NCBI RefSeq assembly: GCF_043789415.1
Contig: NZ_JBDLLW010000001.1
Location: forward strand, 186,001-250,000
Source: Renibacterium sp043789415
GTDB lineage: Bacteria > Actinomycetota > Actinomycetes > Actinomycetales > Micrococcaceae
DNA: 64,000 nt
Direction of reading: 5' to 3'
The position numbers and the translations under genes are program-made. How positions within the stretch are numbered: position 1 is the stretch's first letter; each line of letters opens with the position of its first letter. The notes beneath the pieces are model-generated. The model did not search any database and was not told the origin of the DNA. It worked only from the letters and a program-made list of their open reading frames with translations. Below are positions 41,375 to 49,898 of this stretch, piece after piece.

Positions 41375-41665
41375 TTAGGCCTGTTTCGCTTCACCATTGT
41401 GAGCAATTTCGCAGAGTATGAGACTTAGTTGGGGGAGCTCTTCAAGCCCCAGAGCGCGCAATCTTTTCTATTGAACCTCCATCTCAGCCGTGAGTATTTC
41501 GGCTGGCTCGACAACGGAGGCTTCGATTGACCTGTGGTCAGGATTGTTGGGGGAGAGGGCTGACATTGGAAGTGCAGTTCCGGCGAGAATGTGGCGGAGC
41601 GAAGTTGCAGTGGCTTTCTTTTCCTGCCACTGCCTCGTGGTCCATGCAAGCTGGACTCCGTCCAT
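41375..41665 (-). pseudogene. Relic frame with internal stop, unknown family
   Basis: From ATG at 41665 the frame reads MDGVQLAWTTRQWQEKKATA and on to LTAEMEVQ, meets TAG, and continues protein-like as KRLRALGLEELPQLSLILCE to TAA at 41375-41377. The continuity on both sides of the stop suggests one nonsense change in a former gene. I cannot name it. Confidence 0.4.
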
Positions 41666-41783
41666 TTACTCAACGCTAGTTCCTTGATTGCCTGATTTAG
41701 CAGATCTTCTAAGAACCTGAGTAAATCCATAGCCAGATTGACAGGGCATCTACGATATTCCGACGCTTCCCGACTCGCTCCAA

Positions 41784-41829
41784 AGTGTTAGGGCAGGCAA
41801 AGTGTTATGCAGGCAAGTGTTAGGGCAGG
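41784..41829 (+). repeat. Three imperfect tandem copies of a 14-17 bp unit
   Basis: AGTGTTAGGGCAGGCAA, AGTGTTATGCAGGCA and AGTGTTAGGGCAGG follow one another without spacers. They are too short and too few for CRISPR; they could be replication slippage or a binding-site cluster. Confidence 0.7.
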
Positions 41830-41999
41830 GGAGGCAACTTTGTGACGGCGGTTCGCTTCGCGGCACGATAGCATTCGCAGATTGCGTGCACCTGAGTTCA
41901 CTGCATCAATCACATTTACCGTTACTGGTCATACGAGTGCACTCTCCCTCATCGCCGCCAACGCAGCGTGGGAGGAGTAACTCAGGTGGAGACCGCAAA

Positions 42000-42038
42000 A
42001 GGCTACGCAGGAACATTCGCGATATTCCTGCGTAGCCT
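42000..42038. terminator. Hairpin, 14-base arms
   Basis: AGGCTACGCAGGAA and its complement flank an 11-base loop. It is 140 bases from the end of the M23 gene on the other strand, with no gene directly on its plus-strand side; possible terminator of a lost gene. Confidence 0.55.
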
Positions 42039-42178
42039 GAAAGCAAATTTCATGCAGTGGACTTGGCATCCCATGAAAAGCGTTTCGCGAAGGATTGCTG
42101 GGGTGAGTGACGAATAACTAACGTCTTGGCCCGAGCACCGCCGTTGAGGGGAGGCGCTGCTGGAAGCCGCAGCAAGTT

Positions 42179-42700
42179 TTATGGCCAGAGATTGGGGTTC
42201 TTGTCCGAGCCATATCCGCCATAACGTGGACGTCGCTCTAGGTGAAGGTGTGGGCCCGTGGTATTTCCCGTGTTGCCGGAGTACCCGATCAACTGGTTTG
42301 TTGCAACACTTTGGCCATCTTTCACGAGAGAGCGCGACAAGTGGCAGTAGCCCCAGTCAGAGCCATCGACATTGTCGTTGATAAGGATCACTGTGCCGTA
42401 GGCGGATCCCCAGTTTGCCCGGCCGGTGCGAACGTCGCCGCCTATCGTCGCGTAAACAGGGGTGCCGACGGGGCAGCCGATGTCGACTCCGGTGTGGTAT
42501 CCGGCGGCCCATGAGCCTGGTTGCCTCCACTGTGCTGTGATCGGGTGTTTGGAAGGGTCCCGTACGGGTCGAACGTAGCTAGCGGCCTGAGCGGACGGGG
42601 CGGTCGCGAGTCCTGCAATAGTGAGTCCGGCGACTGCGAGGCCACTGCTGAGAATGGCGCGTCGGCCCGGCAGTGCGAAGGATTCTTGCCGTTCTATCAT
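42179..42700 (-). CDS. M23-family (LytM) metallopeptidase with Tat-like signal
   Basis: A 173-residue exported peptidase. The N-terminus has RRAILSSGLAVAGLTIAG, a twin-arginine-type signal ending at AQA-A (about 39). The LytM domain has zinc ligands H69 and D73 (HTGVDIG) and the HxH pair H151/H153 (GPHLHLE); H120 in WGYCHLS is the catalytic helper. It should cut glycine or cross-bridge peptides in peptidoglycan, perhaps for growth or against competitors. The ATG at 42700 has GGAG upstream. No cell-wall-binding domain is present, so it is a minimal enzyme. Confidence 0.9.
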   Translation of the reverse strand: MIERQESFALPGRRAILSSGLAVAGLTIAGLATAPSAQAASYVRPVRDPSKHPITAQWRQPGSWAAGYHTGVDIGCPVGTPVYATIGGDVRTGRANWGSAYGTVILINDNVDGSDWGYCHLSRSLVKDGQSVATNQLIGYSGNTGNTTGPHLHLERRPRYGGYGSDKNPNLWP

Positions 42701-43507
42701 TATTCTTCTCCTTATCGATGGAAAAAGTAGTCGAAACAAATGAGACGAGCATAGCTAATAGTTTGCATAGGACTGACGACGGGAAATATTTCGCGGACGA
42801 TATTCTCACGAAAAGGATCAACCTACGAGCTTTTATATCAGCACAGTTGAACAACAATCAATCGTTTACCTCGCCCGACCCGCCAGGCGCCCGTGCTAGG
42901 CGGTGGTCGTGCAGGCAGAATAGCCGGCACAGACTGCGCTGCAGATGGCACTTAGCTGGTTCAGAAGTGGAGACAGCGGCACATCATTGCTTCAGCGCAT
43001 CAACGGCGCCTGGATCGACTACTCAGACCCCTCACATCAATAATGCCTATTCAAGTTTACATAATGTAGATTATCGGCAATTTACTTACCGTTGCTGACG
43101 AAGGCAACGAGTGCCACTTGATGTGCTCAGTGTCGAGCAACTCTCGGTGTCTGTGCTCCCGAAAACCAGCAGGCGGCGCCCTGAAGCTTCCATATTGAAG
43201 ATGCCAAGAGCGCTGACCCGCAAGCTTAGCAACGTCATAACAGCGAACAGCAAGGCCTCATTGATTTTCGTGAACCAGCGTTCGAAAATCAGCGTTCGAC
43301 TGGGTCACGAGCGAACCATAAATTCCGGCAGAGCAAATTACAGCGAAGGCACCGCCAGGAACACGCCACGCACACGTCAGAATTCTGGCACAGCCGATCA
43401 TCCGGCGTATCAGAATGAACGTGTCAGAATGAAGGAGTATCGGTAGCTGGAATGGCTGCCGAAATGAGCCGATCACAGCGTGAACCCAGCCGAGAGAAAA
43501 CAGGCAG
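42701..43507. other. Eight-hundred-base non-coding stretch
   Basis: No gene-like frame on either strand. The first 160 bases are AT-rich and precede the M23 gene; the middle and right parts have mixed composition and look like degraded sequence. The short palindrome TACATAATGTA lies at 43058-43068. Confidence 0.5.
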
Positions 43508-44158
43508 ATGGCAAAATCCTCCGACGACGGGCTCTGGGCCCTGGCAGATATCGAACGCGCCGCGCTCGCCGAGGATCTCGCAGGCCTGAGCACAGAGCAA
43601 TGGCACCATGAGACGCTCTGCGGCGAATGGAATGTCGAGCAAGTCGTCGCTCACCTCACCGCCGCAGCCAGCCTGAACCAATGGCAGTGGGTGCGCAGTA
43701 TGCTGGGCGCGGGCTTCCGGCCCGGGGTGCATAACCAGCGTCGATTGGCCGAGCATCTGGGCAGCACTCCGGCCGAGACTCTGAATCAGTTCCGCGCCAT
43801 CATCAATAGCCGGCGCGCGCCGTCGTCCCACACTCCCGCCTATCTCGGGGAAATCGTGGTGCACGCTCAGGACATCCGTCAGCCGCTCGGACTCCCCCAT
43901 CAGCCCAGTGTCGAAGCCCTGACCGCCGTTGCAGAGTTCTACGCGCAGCGCGATTTCGCCGTCCCCAGCCGCACCCAGGTCAAAGACCTCCATCTAAAGG
44001 CCAGCGATGGTCCCTTCACCGCAGGCGCCGGACCACTGGTCACCGGCCCGACCCTCGCCCTCGTGACGACAATGGCCGGTCGCACAGCCTACCTCGACCA
44101 TCTTCAAGGCCCCGGCGCGCAAACTCTGCGAGCACGCCTTATGGCAAGGCCCAGCTAA
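43508..44158 (+). CDS. Maleylpyruvate-isomerase-like, mycothiol-dependent DinB-fold protein
   Basis: A 216-residue protein of the mycothiol-dependent maleylpyruvate isomerase family. ADIERAALAEDLAGLSTEQWHHETLCGEWNVEQVVAHLTAAAS opens with the metal-binding histidine in VVAHLTA; GEIVVHAQDIRQPLG contributes the second and third ligands (VVHAQDI). Members use mycothiol as thiol cofactor to isomerise or conjugate metabolites or detoxify drugs. It lies ahead of a TetR gene with a TetX-like gene after that, in one direction, with a compact tandem operator in between. Confidence 0.9.
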   Translation: MAKSSDDGLWALADIERAALAEDLAGLSTEQWHHETLCGEWNVEQVVAHLTAAASLNQWQWVRSMLGAGFRPGVHNQRRLAEHLGSTPAETLNQFRAIINSRRAPSSHTPAYLGEIVVHAQDIRQPLGLPHQPSVEALTAVAEFYAQRDFAVPSRTQVKDLHLKASDGPFTAGAGPLVTGPTLALVTTMAGRTAYLDHLQGPGAQTLRARLMARPS

Positions 44159-44198
44159 CCGCCGCTCCCCTGGCCAGCAAAGATTCCAGAGATGCCGA

Positions 44199-44231
44199 TC
44201 ACGAACATGTTCGTAACGAACCTGTTCGTGA
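44199..44231. promoter_or_regulatory. Tandem TetR operators ACGAAC-N2-GTTCGT (two copies)
   Basis: Two palindromes, 44201-44214 and 44216-44229, with arms ACGAAC/GTTCGT and spacers AT and CT, are separated by one base, and the whole is flanked by TC/GA symmetry. A -10-like TATATT at 44232-44237 follows directly, with the TetR ATG 6 bases later, so the gene is probably leaderless and the operators cover the -35 region. Confidence 0.88.
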
Positions 44232-44243
44232 TATATTTCAGAG

Positions 44244-45005
44244 ATGAGCACAGCGAAAAATCCGATAGATCGGCGCAGCCGTCCCGCAAAGCGCCCGTTG
44301 TCACGGCAGTGGATCGTCGAGACGACAATCCAGATCGTCAAGCGGGAGGGCCTGGCTAAAGCGACGATGCGCCGGGTCGCTGCAGAACTCGATACCGGAC
44401 AGTCATCGCTCTACGTCTACCTCGCCAATACCGCGGAACTGCACGCCGCCGTGCTCGACGAATTGCTGGCGCCGATTACTGCCCCCACACCGGCATCCGA
44501 TGGCACGACAAGGCTGGAGTGGGTGCTCGAACAATATCAGGGCATCCTGATGGAGCATCCGGGCCTCGCCCGATCTGCGCTGGTGATGCGCCCAACCGGC
44601 AGCAACTCGCTGCGTCTCTTCGACCTCGTTCTCGGCGTCCTGCTCGACGGCGGTATGGAGCCAGGCCGGGCGGCCTGGGCGACCGACTGGTTATTGCTGC
44701 TCACGACTGCTTCTGCCGCAGAGCATTCAACGGCAGAGTCAGTGGATGCGGACGCACCAGTTGATCCCATCGCCCACCAGAATGAGTTGGCCGCCGCGAC
44801 CCGCCAGGTGGACCCCAGCACAGCGCCGAACGTGGCGGCACATGCTTCTTTGATCCTCGCTGGAAGCGGCAGGGAACGATTCCGCTGGGCGATACAAGCC
44901 TTAGCCCTCGGAGCTACCAGCAATCCCCTGCCCGCCGATCTGGAGAACACCAGCCCGGCAGAAACCGACGTCAAAGCTTCGGCGTCCGATCTCACAGACC
45001 ACTGA
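44244..45005 (+). CDS. TetR-family repressor (TetR_C domain type)
   Basis: A 253-residue repressor. After a basic tail RRSRPAKRPLSRQ comes the helix-turn-helix IVETTIQIVKREGLAKATMRRVAAELDTGQSSLYVYLANTAELHAAVLDELLAPI (about 23-77), followed by a long C-terminal bundle of the TetR_C type, as in tetracycline repressors and relatives. It leads a TetX-like gene 24 bases downstream, and the tandem operators sit before its own start. It most likely represses itself and the monooxygenase; the ligand could be the antibiotic or substrate of that enzyme. Confidence 0.9.
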   Translation: MSTAKNPIDRRSRPAKRPLSRQWIVETTIQIVKREGLAKATMRRVAAELDTGQSSLYVYLANTAELHAAVLDELLAPITAPTPASDGTTRLEWVLEQYQGILMEHPGLARSALVMRPTGSNSLRLFDLVLGVLLDGGMEPGRAAWATDWLLLLTTASAAEHSTAESVDADAPVDPIAHQNELAAATRQVDPSTAPNVAAHASLILAGSGRERFRWAIQALALGATSNPLPADLENTSPAETDVKASASDLTDH

Positions 45006-45029
45006 ACCATCTCACCCTGAGGAAGCACC

Positions 45030-46187
45030 ATGACCACTTACTTTCCCACAGTCATCGTCGGAGCCGGCCTCGGCGGACTCTCTGCCGCCGCAGTGCTCAG
45101 CCGCCATCACCTGCCGGTGACGGTGCTCGAGCTGGAACAAGACCGTTCTGCCCGCACTCAGGGCGGCATGCTCGATATTCATCAGGAGACCGGCCAGGCT
45201 GCTCTCGAAGCGGCTGGACTGACAGACGGGTTCCGCGCCATCGTTCACCATGGCGGCGAGGCGATGCGAATCATGGACCGACATGGTGTCATCCGCTACA
45301 ACGAAACGGATGACAATAGCTTCAGTCGCCCCGAAGTCGATCGCGGAGATCTGCGCAATCTGTTCTTGAACGCCCTCGACGACTCCGTAGTGCAGTGGGG
45401 ACGCAAGCTAGTGGCCGTACGTCGCGATGAAAACCGCCATCGATGGGTACTGGAACTCGCCGATGGAGAGCATCTAGAGACCGACTTGCTGATCGGGGCA
45501 GATGGTGCCTGGTCGAGGGTGCGACCCTTGCTCTCCGCGGCCGCCCCTGCCTACACCGGGATCTCTTTCATCGAGGCCGACGTCGTCGACGCCGACGCGC
45601 GTCACCCACAAGCCGCCAGCGCCATGGGCCAGGGCATGCTATTCGCGCTCGGCGGCGATACTGGTCTGCTGGGCCACCGGGAGACCGATGGCACCCTGCA
45701 CAGCTATCTCGGCCACCGTGCGGAAGAAGGCTGGATCGACAGCATCGACTTCACTGATCCGGAAGCCTCGCGAGCCGCGGCCCTTGAACTGCTCGAAGGC
45801 TGGCACGAAGGACTCCGCTCCTTGATCGCAGAGGCCGAAGCACCCCTGGTGGCACGCCGGATCCACGCGCTGCCGGTCGGGCACTCCTGGAGCCGGGTAG
45901 CAGGCGTCACTCTGCTCGGTGACGCCGCTCATGTCATGTCACCCTTTGCCGGGGAGGGCGCAAACCTCGCGATGATCGACGGCGCAGAACTGGCCTTGGC
46001 ATTGATCGCGCACCCGGACGACGCCGAGACCGCCCTGAGCGTCTACGAAACCACGATGTTCAGCCGTGCAGAGAACTCCGCTCGGGAGTCGGCGGAGAGC
46101 CTGGAAGTGATTTTCGCGGCCGAGGCCCCCGGCTCCCTGGTTGAAATGTTCGAGGGCTTTCAGCACCAGCAGTCGGAGAGCGCCTAA
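45030..46187 (+). CDS. FAD-dependent monooxygenase resembling TetX-type enzymes
   Basis: A 385-residue class A flavin monooxygenase. VIVGAGLGGLSAAAVL (8-23) binds FAD, RTQGGMLDIHQETGQAALEAAGL and RPEVDRGDLRNLFLNAL are close to TetX motifs (GGTLDLH, PEINRNDLR), and GDAAHVMSPFAGEGANLAMIDGAEL is the second flavin motif. TetX hydroxylates tetracyclines in the cytoplasm using NADPH and O2. Similarity is by motif only; related enzymes act on other aromatics, so drug inactivation is a hypothesis. It follows a TetR_C-type repressor, consistent with an inducible detoxification gene. Confidence 0.88.
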   Translation: MTTYFPTVIVGAGLGGLSAAAVLSRHHLPVTVLELEQDRSARTQGGMLDIHQETGQAALEAAGLTDGFRAIVHHGGEAMRIMDRHGVIRYNETDDNSFSRPEVDRGDLRNLFLNALDDSVVQWGRKLVAVRRDENRHRWVLELADGEHLETDLLIGADGAWSRVRPLLSAAAPAYTGISFIEADVVDADARHPQAASAMGQGMLFALGGDTGLLGHRETDGTLHSYLGHRAEEGWIDSIDFTDPEASRAAALELLEGWHEGLRSLIAEAEAPLVARRIHALPVGHSWSRVAGVTLLGDAAHVMSPFAGEGANLAMIDGAELALALIAHPDDAETALSVYETTMFSRAENSARESAESLEVIFAAEAPGSLVEMFEGFQHQQSESA

Positions 46188-46301
46188 GTCACTCCCCCGG
46201 TCCGCGATCCGGAACGTCACCGCCCGGTTCAGGTCGTCGCTAACGCTGCCCTCGGCCTAGTGCGGTGATCTGATGAGCACCGTCAACATATCGCTAGGAC
46301 C

Positions 46302-47210
46302 CTAGGAGACAAGTGCCGCGGTGATCCGCATCTGCTCCCTCAACCAGGTGTGCCCGGGATCGGCACCTCGCCTCGGCGACCAGATCATTTGCTCATGGAC
46401 CGAGACAATCGGGAGCGGGAGTTCCAGGATCTTGAAGTGAGCATCGGACATGAGCAGCTGAGCGAGGCGACGCTGGATGATGGTGAACATCCGTGTGCCG
46501 GGGAGCAGAAATGGTGCGACAACGAATGACTGCGCCACCATCGCGACATTGCGCGGAATATGTGCCTCATCGAGTCGTTGGTCCGCCAGTGAGGCGAGCA
46601 GGCCCTGGTTCGCGGCGAGATACGGCAGCGAACTGAGCTGCTCGACGGTAATCGTCTCGCCGACCACGTCATTGGCTGAATCAGTGACACAGACGAAGTC
46701 TTCTTCGAACAAGGTCTCGGATTGGAAGGGAATGTTAGTGGGGAGCATTTCAGCCGGATAGATCGCCAAGTCCGCCAGCCCTCGGCGGAGTTGCTCCATC
46801 AGGCCATCATCGACCGGTGCCACCCGCACGCTGACGCTCGGGGCGATATTCTCGAGCCGTTCAATGAGCTGCCGCAGCAGTATCAGGGAAGCATAGTCGT
46901 TGGCCAGGATCGTGAAGCTTCGTCGAGCAGTCTCCGGGTCGAAAGCGGCCCCCGAATGCAAAAGCCTTTCCACCTCGCTGAGGATCTCTGAAAGCGGCTC
47001 TTGCAAAGACGCGGCGAATGCGGTCATCTGCAGATTACGCCCGGCTCTGACCAGCAAGGGATCGCCGAGCGAAGAACGCAACCGGGCCAGGGTTGCGCTC
47101 ATGGCGGGTTGGCCGATGTGAAGCCTCTCGGCAGCACGGCTAACGCTCTGCTCCGCGAGAAGCGCGTCCAGCGCGACCAGCAGATTCAGGTCAAAACTCG
47201 CGAGCTCCAC
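46302..47210 (-). CDS. LysR-family transcriptional regulator
   Basis: A 302-residue regulator. The N-terminal helix-turn-helix is FDLNLLVALDALLAEQSVSRAAERLHIGQPAMSATLARLRSSLGDPLLVRAGRNLQMT; the C-terminal periplasmic-binding-like domain (about 90-300) holds the effector site. It resembles NodD/LinR-type regulators (PxMSxxLxRLR with RxGRN). It is divergent from a catechol 2,3-dioxygenase gene, with a T-N11-A-type box between, so it probably activates that gene when an aromatic ligand is present. Confidence 0.92.
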   Translation of the reverse strand: MELASFDLNLLVALDALLAEQSVSRAAERLHIGQPAMSATLARLRSSLGDPLLVRAGRNLQMTAFAASLQEPLSEILSEVERLLHSGAAFDPETARRSFTILANDYASLILLRQLIERLENIAPSVSVRVAPVDDGLMEQLRRGLADLAIYPAEMLPTNIPFQSETLFEEDFVCVTDSANDVVGETITVEQLSSLPYLAANQGLLASLADQRLDEAHIPRNVAMVAQSFVVAPFLLPGTRMFTIIQRRLAQLLMSDAHFKILELPLPIVSVHEQMIWSPRRGADPGHTWLREQMRITAALVS

Positions 47211-47230
47211 GCCATCTCCTTGTGGTATCG

Positions 47231-47245
47231 ATTCTATTGATGAAT
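47231..47245. promoter_or_regulatory. LysR box ATTC-N7-GAAT
   Basis: An inverted repeat with T-N11-A layout lies 20 bases upstream of the LysR start and 206 bases from the dioxygenase start. Position and pattern fit a LysR recognition site. Confidence 0.6.
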
Positions 47246-47450
47246 CCTATCCCGATTAGGGCGTGGATCTCGTCCCCCCTCGATGCATACCGTGGAGGTG
47301 AACAACAACCGTTCAACCCATAACGAAGGATTCGGGATGACTGTCGGGAAGGACCTCGTGGCGGATGCCGGTATCGGTGAACTCGCTGCCGCTGAGGTGC
47401 TGGACCAAGCAGTCGACCTCTTGATCACCCCTAGAAAGAAAGAAAAGAAA

Positions 47451-48473
47451 ATGACAACCACGTTGAGCCACATTGCTTACCTAGAAATCGGCAGCCCCGA
47501 CACGACCGCCTCCGCCCGTTTCTACCAGGAAAAGTTCGGTATGCGTCTTGTCGACCAAGTCGGGGACACCTATTACCTCCGATGCTGGGGAGATCACTAC
47601 CCCTACAGCCTGGTGATCAGCCCTGGAGCTGACGCTTCACTGAAGACCATGGCGTGGCGCACCACCAGCGATGCCGCACTAGAGGAAGCAGTAGAGCGTA
47701 TCGAAGCCGCTGGCGCAAAGGGTCTCTGGTCCGGCTCAGGCAAGAACCACGGGCGTGCTTATAGCTTTGTCGGCCCCTTCGGGCACAATATGACGTTGCT
47801 CTGGGAGATTGACAGCTATGAAGCTGACCCGGAGCATCAATCGGTCTTCCCCGACCGACCGGAAAAGCGCAGCATGCACGCCGCAGCACCTCGCTTCCTC
47901 GATCACGTGACAATCGCTGCCAGCGACGTCAAGAAGTTCGCCGAGTGGTACTCGGAGGTGCTTGGTTTCCGGATTATGGCGTATACCGTCTTGGAAGAAG
48001 CTCCGATTCATGTGTTCGGTGTGCTGACCAACAATGAAAAGTCGCATGATCTGGGTATTGTGCTCGACACCTCCAAGACGCCGGGCCGGGTGCACCACAT
48101 CGCCTTCTGGGTCGATCACCCCGAGGACCTCGTCCGCACCGCCGAAATCATGACCGAAAACGGCGTCCCGATCGAATACGGACCGTCCATGCACGGCATC
48201 GGTGAGCAGCACTTCCTCTATTTCCGTGACCCCAGCACTCTGCGCGTCGAACTCAACTCGGGTGGATACCGCAACTACATTCCGGACTGGAAGCCTCGCA
48301 CCTGGAAGCCTTCCGATGGGTCTAACAGCTTCTTCCGGAACTGGAACATGCCGAGCTCGATGATGGAAGCATTCCCAGCGGCAGTTGGTAAAACAGCCAC
48401 TGAACAGGGTGCACCGGATGAGTTGCGCGAGGAACTTATCAACCCGTGGGCGACCACCACTAGCGCCAAGTAA
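47451..48473 (+). CDS. Catechol 2,3-dioxygenase-type extradiol dioxygenase
   Basis: A 340-residue protein with two VOC-type modules (about 1-140 and 145-290). The iron ligands of the extradiol family are H152 (LDHVTI), H216 (HHIAFW) and E267 (LRVELNSGG). It should cleave catechol or a substituted catechol next to the hydroxyls with O2, starting meta-cleavage; no other pathway gene is near. The ATG at 47451 is preceded by the purine-rich AGAAAGAAAGAAAAGAAA. The frame remains open for another 56 codons upstream from 47283, with no family resemblance. It is divergent from the LysR gene, which is its likely activator, and ends at a terminator. Confidence 0.92.
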   Translation: MTTTLSHIAYLEIGSPDTTASARFYQEKFGMRLVDQVGDTYYLRCWGDHYPYSLVISPGADASLKTMAWRTTSDAALEEAVERIEAAGAKGLWSGSGKNHGRAYSFVGPFGHNMTLLWEIDSYEADPEHQSVFPDRPEKRSMHAAAPRFLDHVTIAASDVKKFAEWYSEVLGFRIMAYTVLEEAPIHVFGVLTNNEKSHDLGIVLDTSKTPGRVHHIAFWVDHPEDLVRTAEIMTENGVPIEYGPSMHGIGEQHFLYFRDPSTLRVELNSGGYRNYIPDWKPRTWKPSDGSNSFFRNWNMPSSMMEAFPAAVGKTATEQGAPDELREELINPWATTTSAK

Positions 48474-48508
48474 GCCGCGAGGACGACGCACCCGTTGATC
48501 TGAGCAGA

Positions 48509-48542
48509 CGAGCTGGCAGCCTCATTCGAGGCTGCCAGCTCG
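48509..48542. terminator. Terminator, perfect 15-base stem
   Basis: CGAGCTGGCAGCCTC and its complement with a 4-base loop lie between the convergent dioxygenase and phospholipase genes, 35 bases from one stop and 5 from the other; suits both directions. Confidence 0.9.
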
Positions 48543-48547
48543 GAAGT

Positions 48548-49576
48548 TTAGTTATATGAAATGATTTTATTAATCAGATCCACCCCGGGAAAATCCATCA
48601 TGATCGCACCGGTACGGTGAAGATCATGCCCCTCATTCATATAGATGAGCAGAAAAGGATTCACCCCTTGCACGCCGAGGGCTCCCCCAGCTACGGCATT
48701 AGGAAATGCACCTGCACCTGAGCCACTAGAAAAATTGAAATACATCTTCGTGTTGTCACCGGCATTGGTCTTATCAAGAAAACGACGAACATCATCGCGC
48801 TTTGTCGGAATATTAAAGACGGTACCCACCGTGTAATTGTCTTGAACGTATTCCGAAGAACCGTCCTTCCACTCAGAACCGGGGATTCCGTAGGTCTGGA
48901 AGAGGCCGTAATGCTGGTAGCACTCCCCCTGGACCCCGTTCAGGACGGCGAGCACTAGCTTTCCGCGTACGTCACCGAGTTTCGGGGTGCTTGCGGTCTG
49001 CGATTCATCGACGGATGGTTTCCAGAAGAGATCCGGGTACTTATCGACGTAGCTCCGGAAGATGGTCAGGAAGTCCGCCTGTCCATCATCGTCCTTACAG
49101 GAGAAGGTCTCGCCAGTGCACTCATGCTTCAACCGCATGAGAACCGTTTCCGTTGGATGATTCCGGAGGAAGTCACGCAAGTTTGTCAGCACGTCGTCGA
49201 AATTGGCCGACTGATAGACGGCTCCGTGGTGGATCGTGAAGGTGTTGCCGGCATTGACCTTCGCTCGAATGTCGATCGCTCGAATACCGGCCTCTAACTG
49301 GCGAGCCAATGTGCCGCCGCTATCCCCAAAGAATTCTTGGGTTTGGGTGACATCGCCACCATGAACCGCCATAGTCTCATGAGTTCCCGGGATGGACAGC
49401 TCGGAAAGCAGCCGCGAATCAGGAATCTGTGCCATCCACGCCGGATTATGGGCCGCATCAATGCTCTGATAAGAGCCATCCGCTGCCTGAGCGGTATCAA
49501 CTATTGTCACGGAGACAGAAGTTGCAAGAAGAGCAGCAATACCCAAAGTGAAGGTTCTACGGACAATTTTTTTCAT
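48548..49576 (-). CDS. Secreted PI-PLC-like phosphodiesterase
   Basis: A 342-residue exported enzyme with the PI-PLC X domain. The signal peptide ends near TAQA-A (30-32). The two catalytic histidines are H66 (IPGTHETM) and H116/H117 (IHHGAVY), with RAIDIR at 99-104 as the substrate-binding Arg/Asp motif; LKHEC and the later MNEGHDL follow the family. It should cut phosphatidylinositol or GPI-type head groups by the cyclic phosphodiester route without calcium. Secreted bacterial PI-PLCs act on host or eukaryotic membranes. The start at 49576 lies next to a TAGAAC-N5-GTTCTA repeat. Confidence 0.9.
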   Translation of the reverse strand: MKKIVRRTFTLGIAALLATSVSVTIVDTAQAADGSYQSIDAAHNPAWMAQIPDSRLLSELSIPGTHETMAVHGGDVTQTQEFFGDSGGTLARQLEAGIRAIDIRAKVNAGNTFTIHHGAVYQSANFDDVLTNLRDFLRNHPTETVLMRLKHECTGETFSCKDDDGQADFLTIFRSYVDKYPDLFWKPSVDESQTASTPKLGDVRGKLVLAVLNGVQGECYQHYGLFQTYGIPGSEWKDGSSEYVQDNYTVGTVFNIPTKRDDVRRFLDKTNAGDNTKMYFNFSSGSGAGAFPNAVAGGALGVQGVNPFLLIYMNEGHDLHRTGAIMMDFPGVDLINKIISYN

Positions 49577-49898
49577 GACAACCTTCGATTATTCGGAATG
49601 TGGACAGTTAGAACATTAGGTTCTAGACCTATTGAGGGCAAGCAATTTTTAAACTAATTTACTGAAGATTATTGGCGACGCCGGATTGGCCAGAAAATCG
49701 TCTCGCATCCCCCACCAGAACGCATCGCAGTCTGGGTGATACCGTTGGCCAAAACCACTTTCAGGCGGTTGCAGAGCGGGATCTCTCACGGCTTCTCAGC
49801 CTGCAGCCCTTGACAGGGTGGATTTTAGTCGTAGATTATCTTATGACTTAAGCGGTTTAGCAACGTGAGTTCTCCCCGCATTCGAAAAAGGAGCTTCA
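49577..49898. other. Divergent control region of the PI-PLC and GH18 genes
   Basis: Contains TAGAAC-N5-GTTCTA (49609-49625), a perfect inverted repeat 33 bases upstream of the PI-PLC start and possibly an operator, and on the plus strand TTGACA (49810-49815), 18 bases and GATTAT (49834-49839), a likely promoter for the GH18 gene. The ribosome site AAGGAG lies 7 bases before the GH18 ATG. Confidence 0.6.

Larger units (their letters stand above)
41147..42178. other. One-kilobase non-coding stretch with relic, repeats and hairpin
   Basis: AT-rich at the left end. On the minus strand 41375-41665 holds a relic of about 95 codons with one in-frame TAG (see entry). Three copies of an AGTGTTA(G)GGCAGG-type unit lie at 41784-41829, and a 14-base-arm hairpin lies at 42000-42038. 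No intact gene or tRNA is seen. Confidence 0.5.

Noticed and set aside
41784..41829. CRISPR array
   Set aside because: Three units of 14-17 bases without spacers and no cas genes.
43111..43446. A 111-codon plus-strand frame in the non-coding stretch before the mycothiol-linked gene
   Set aside because: Composition is random-like (many Arg, Ser and Thr), no ribosome site and no family motif.
47283..47450. In-frame N-terminal extension of the catechol dioxygenase as real protein
   Set aside because: The extra 56 residues have no relation to the family, and the family N-terminus (TLSHIAYLEIGSPD) follows the ATG at 47451; kept as a finding for a slip-prone leader only.
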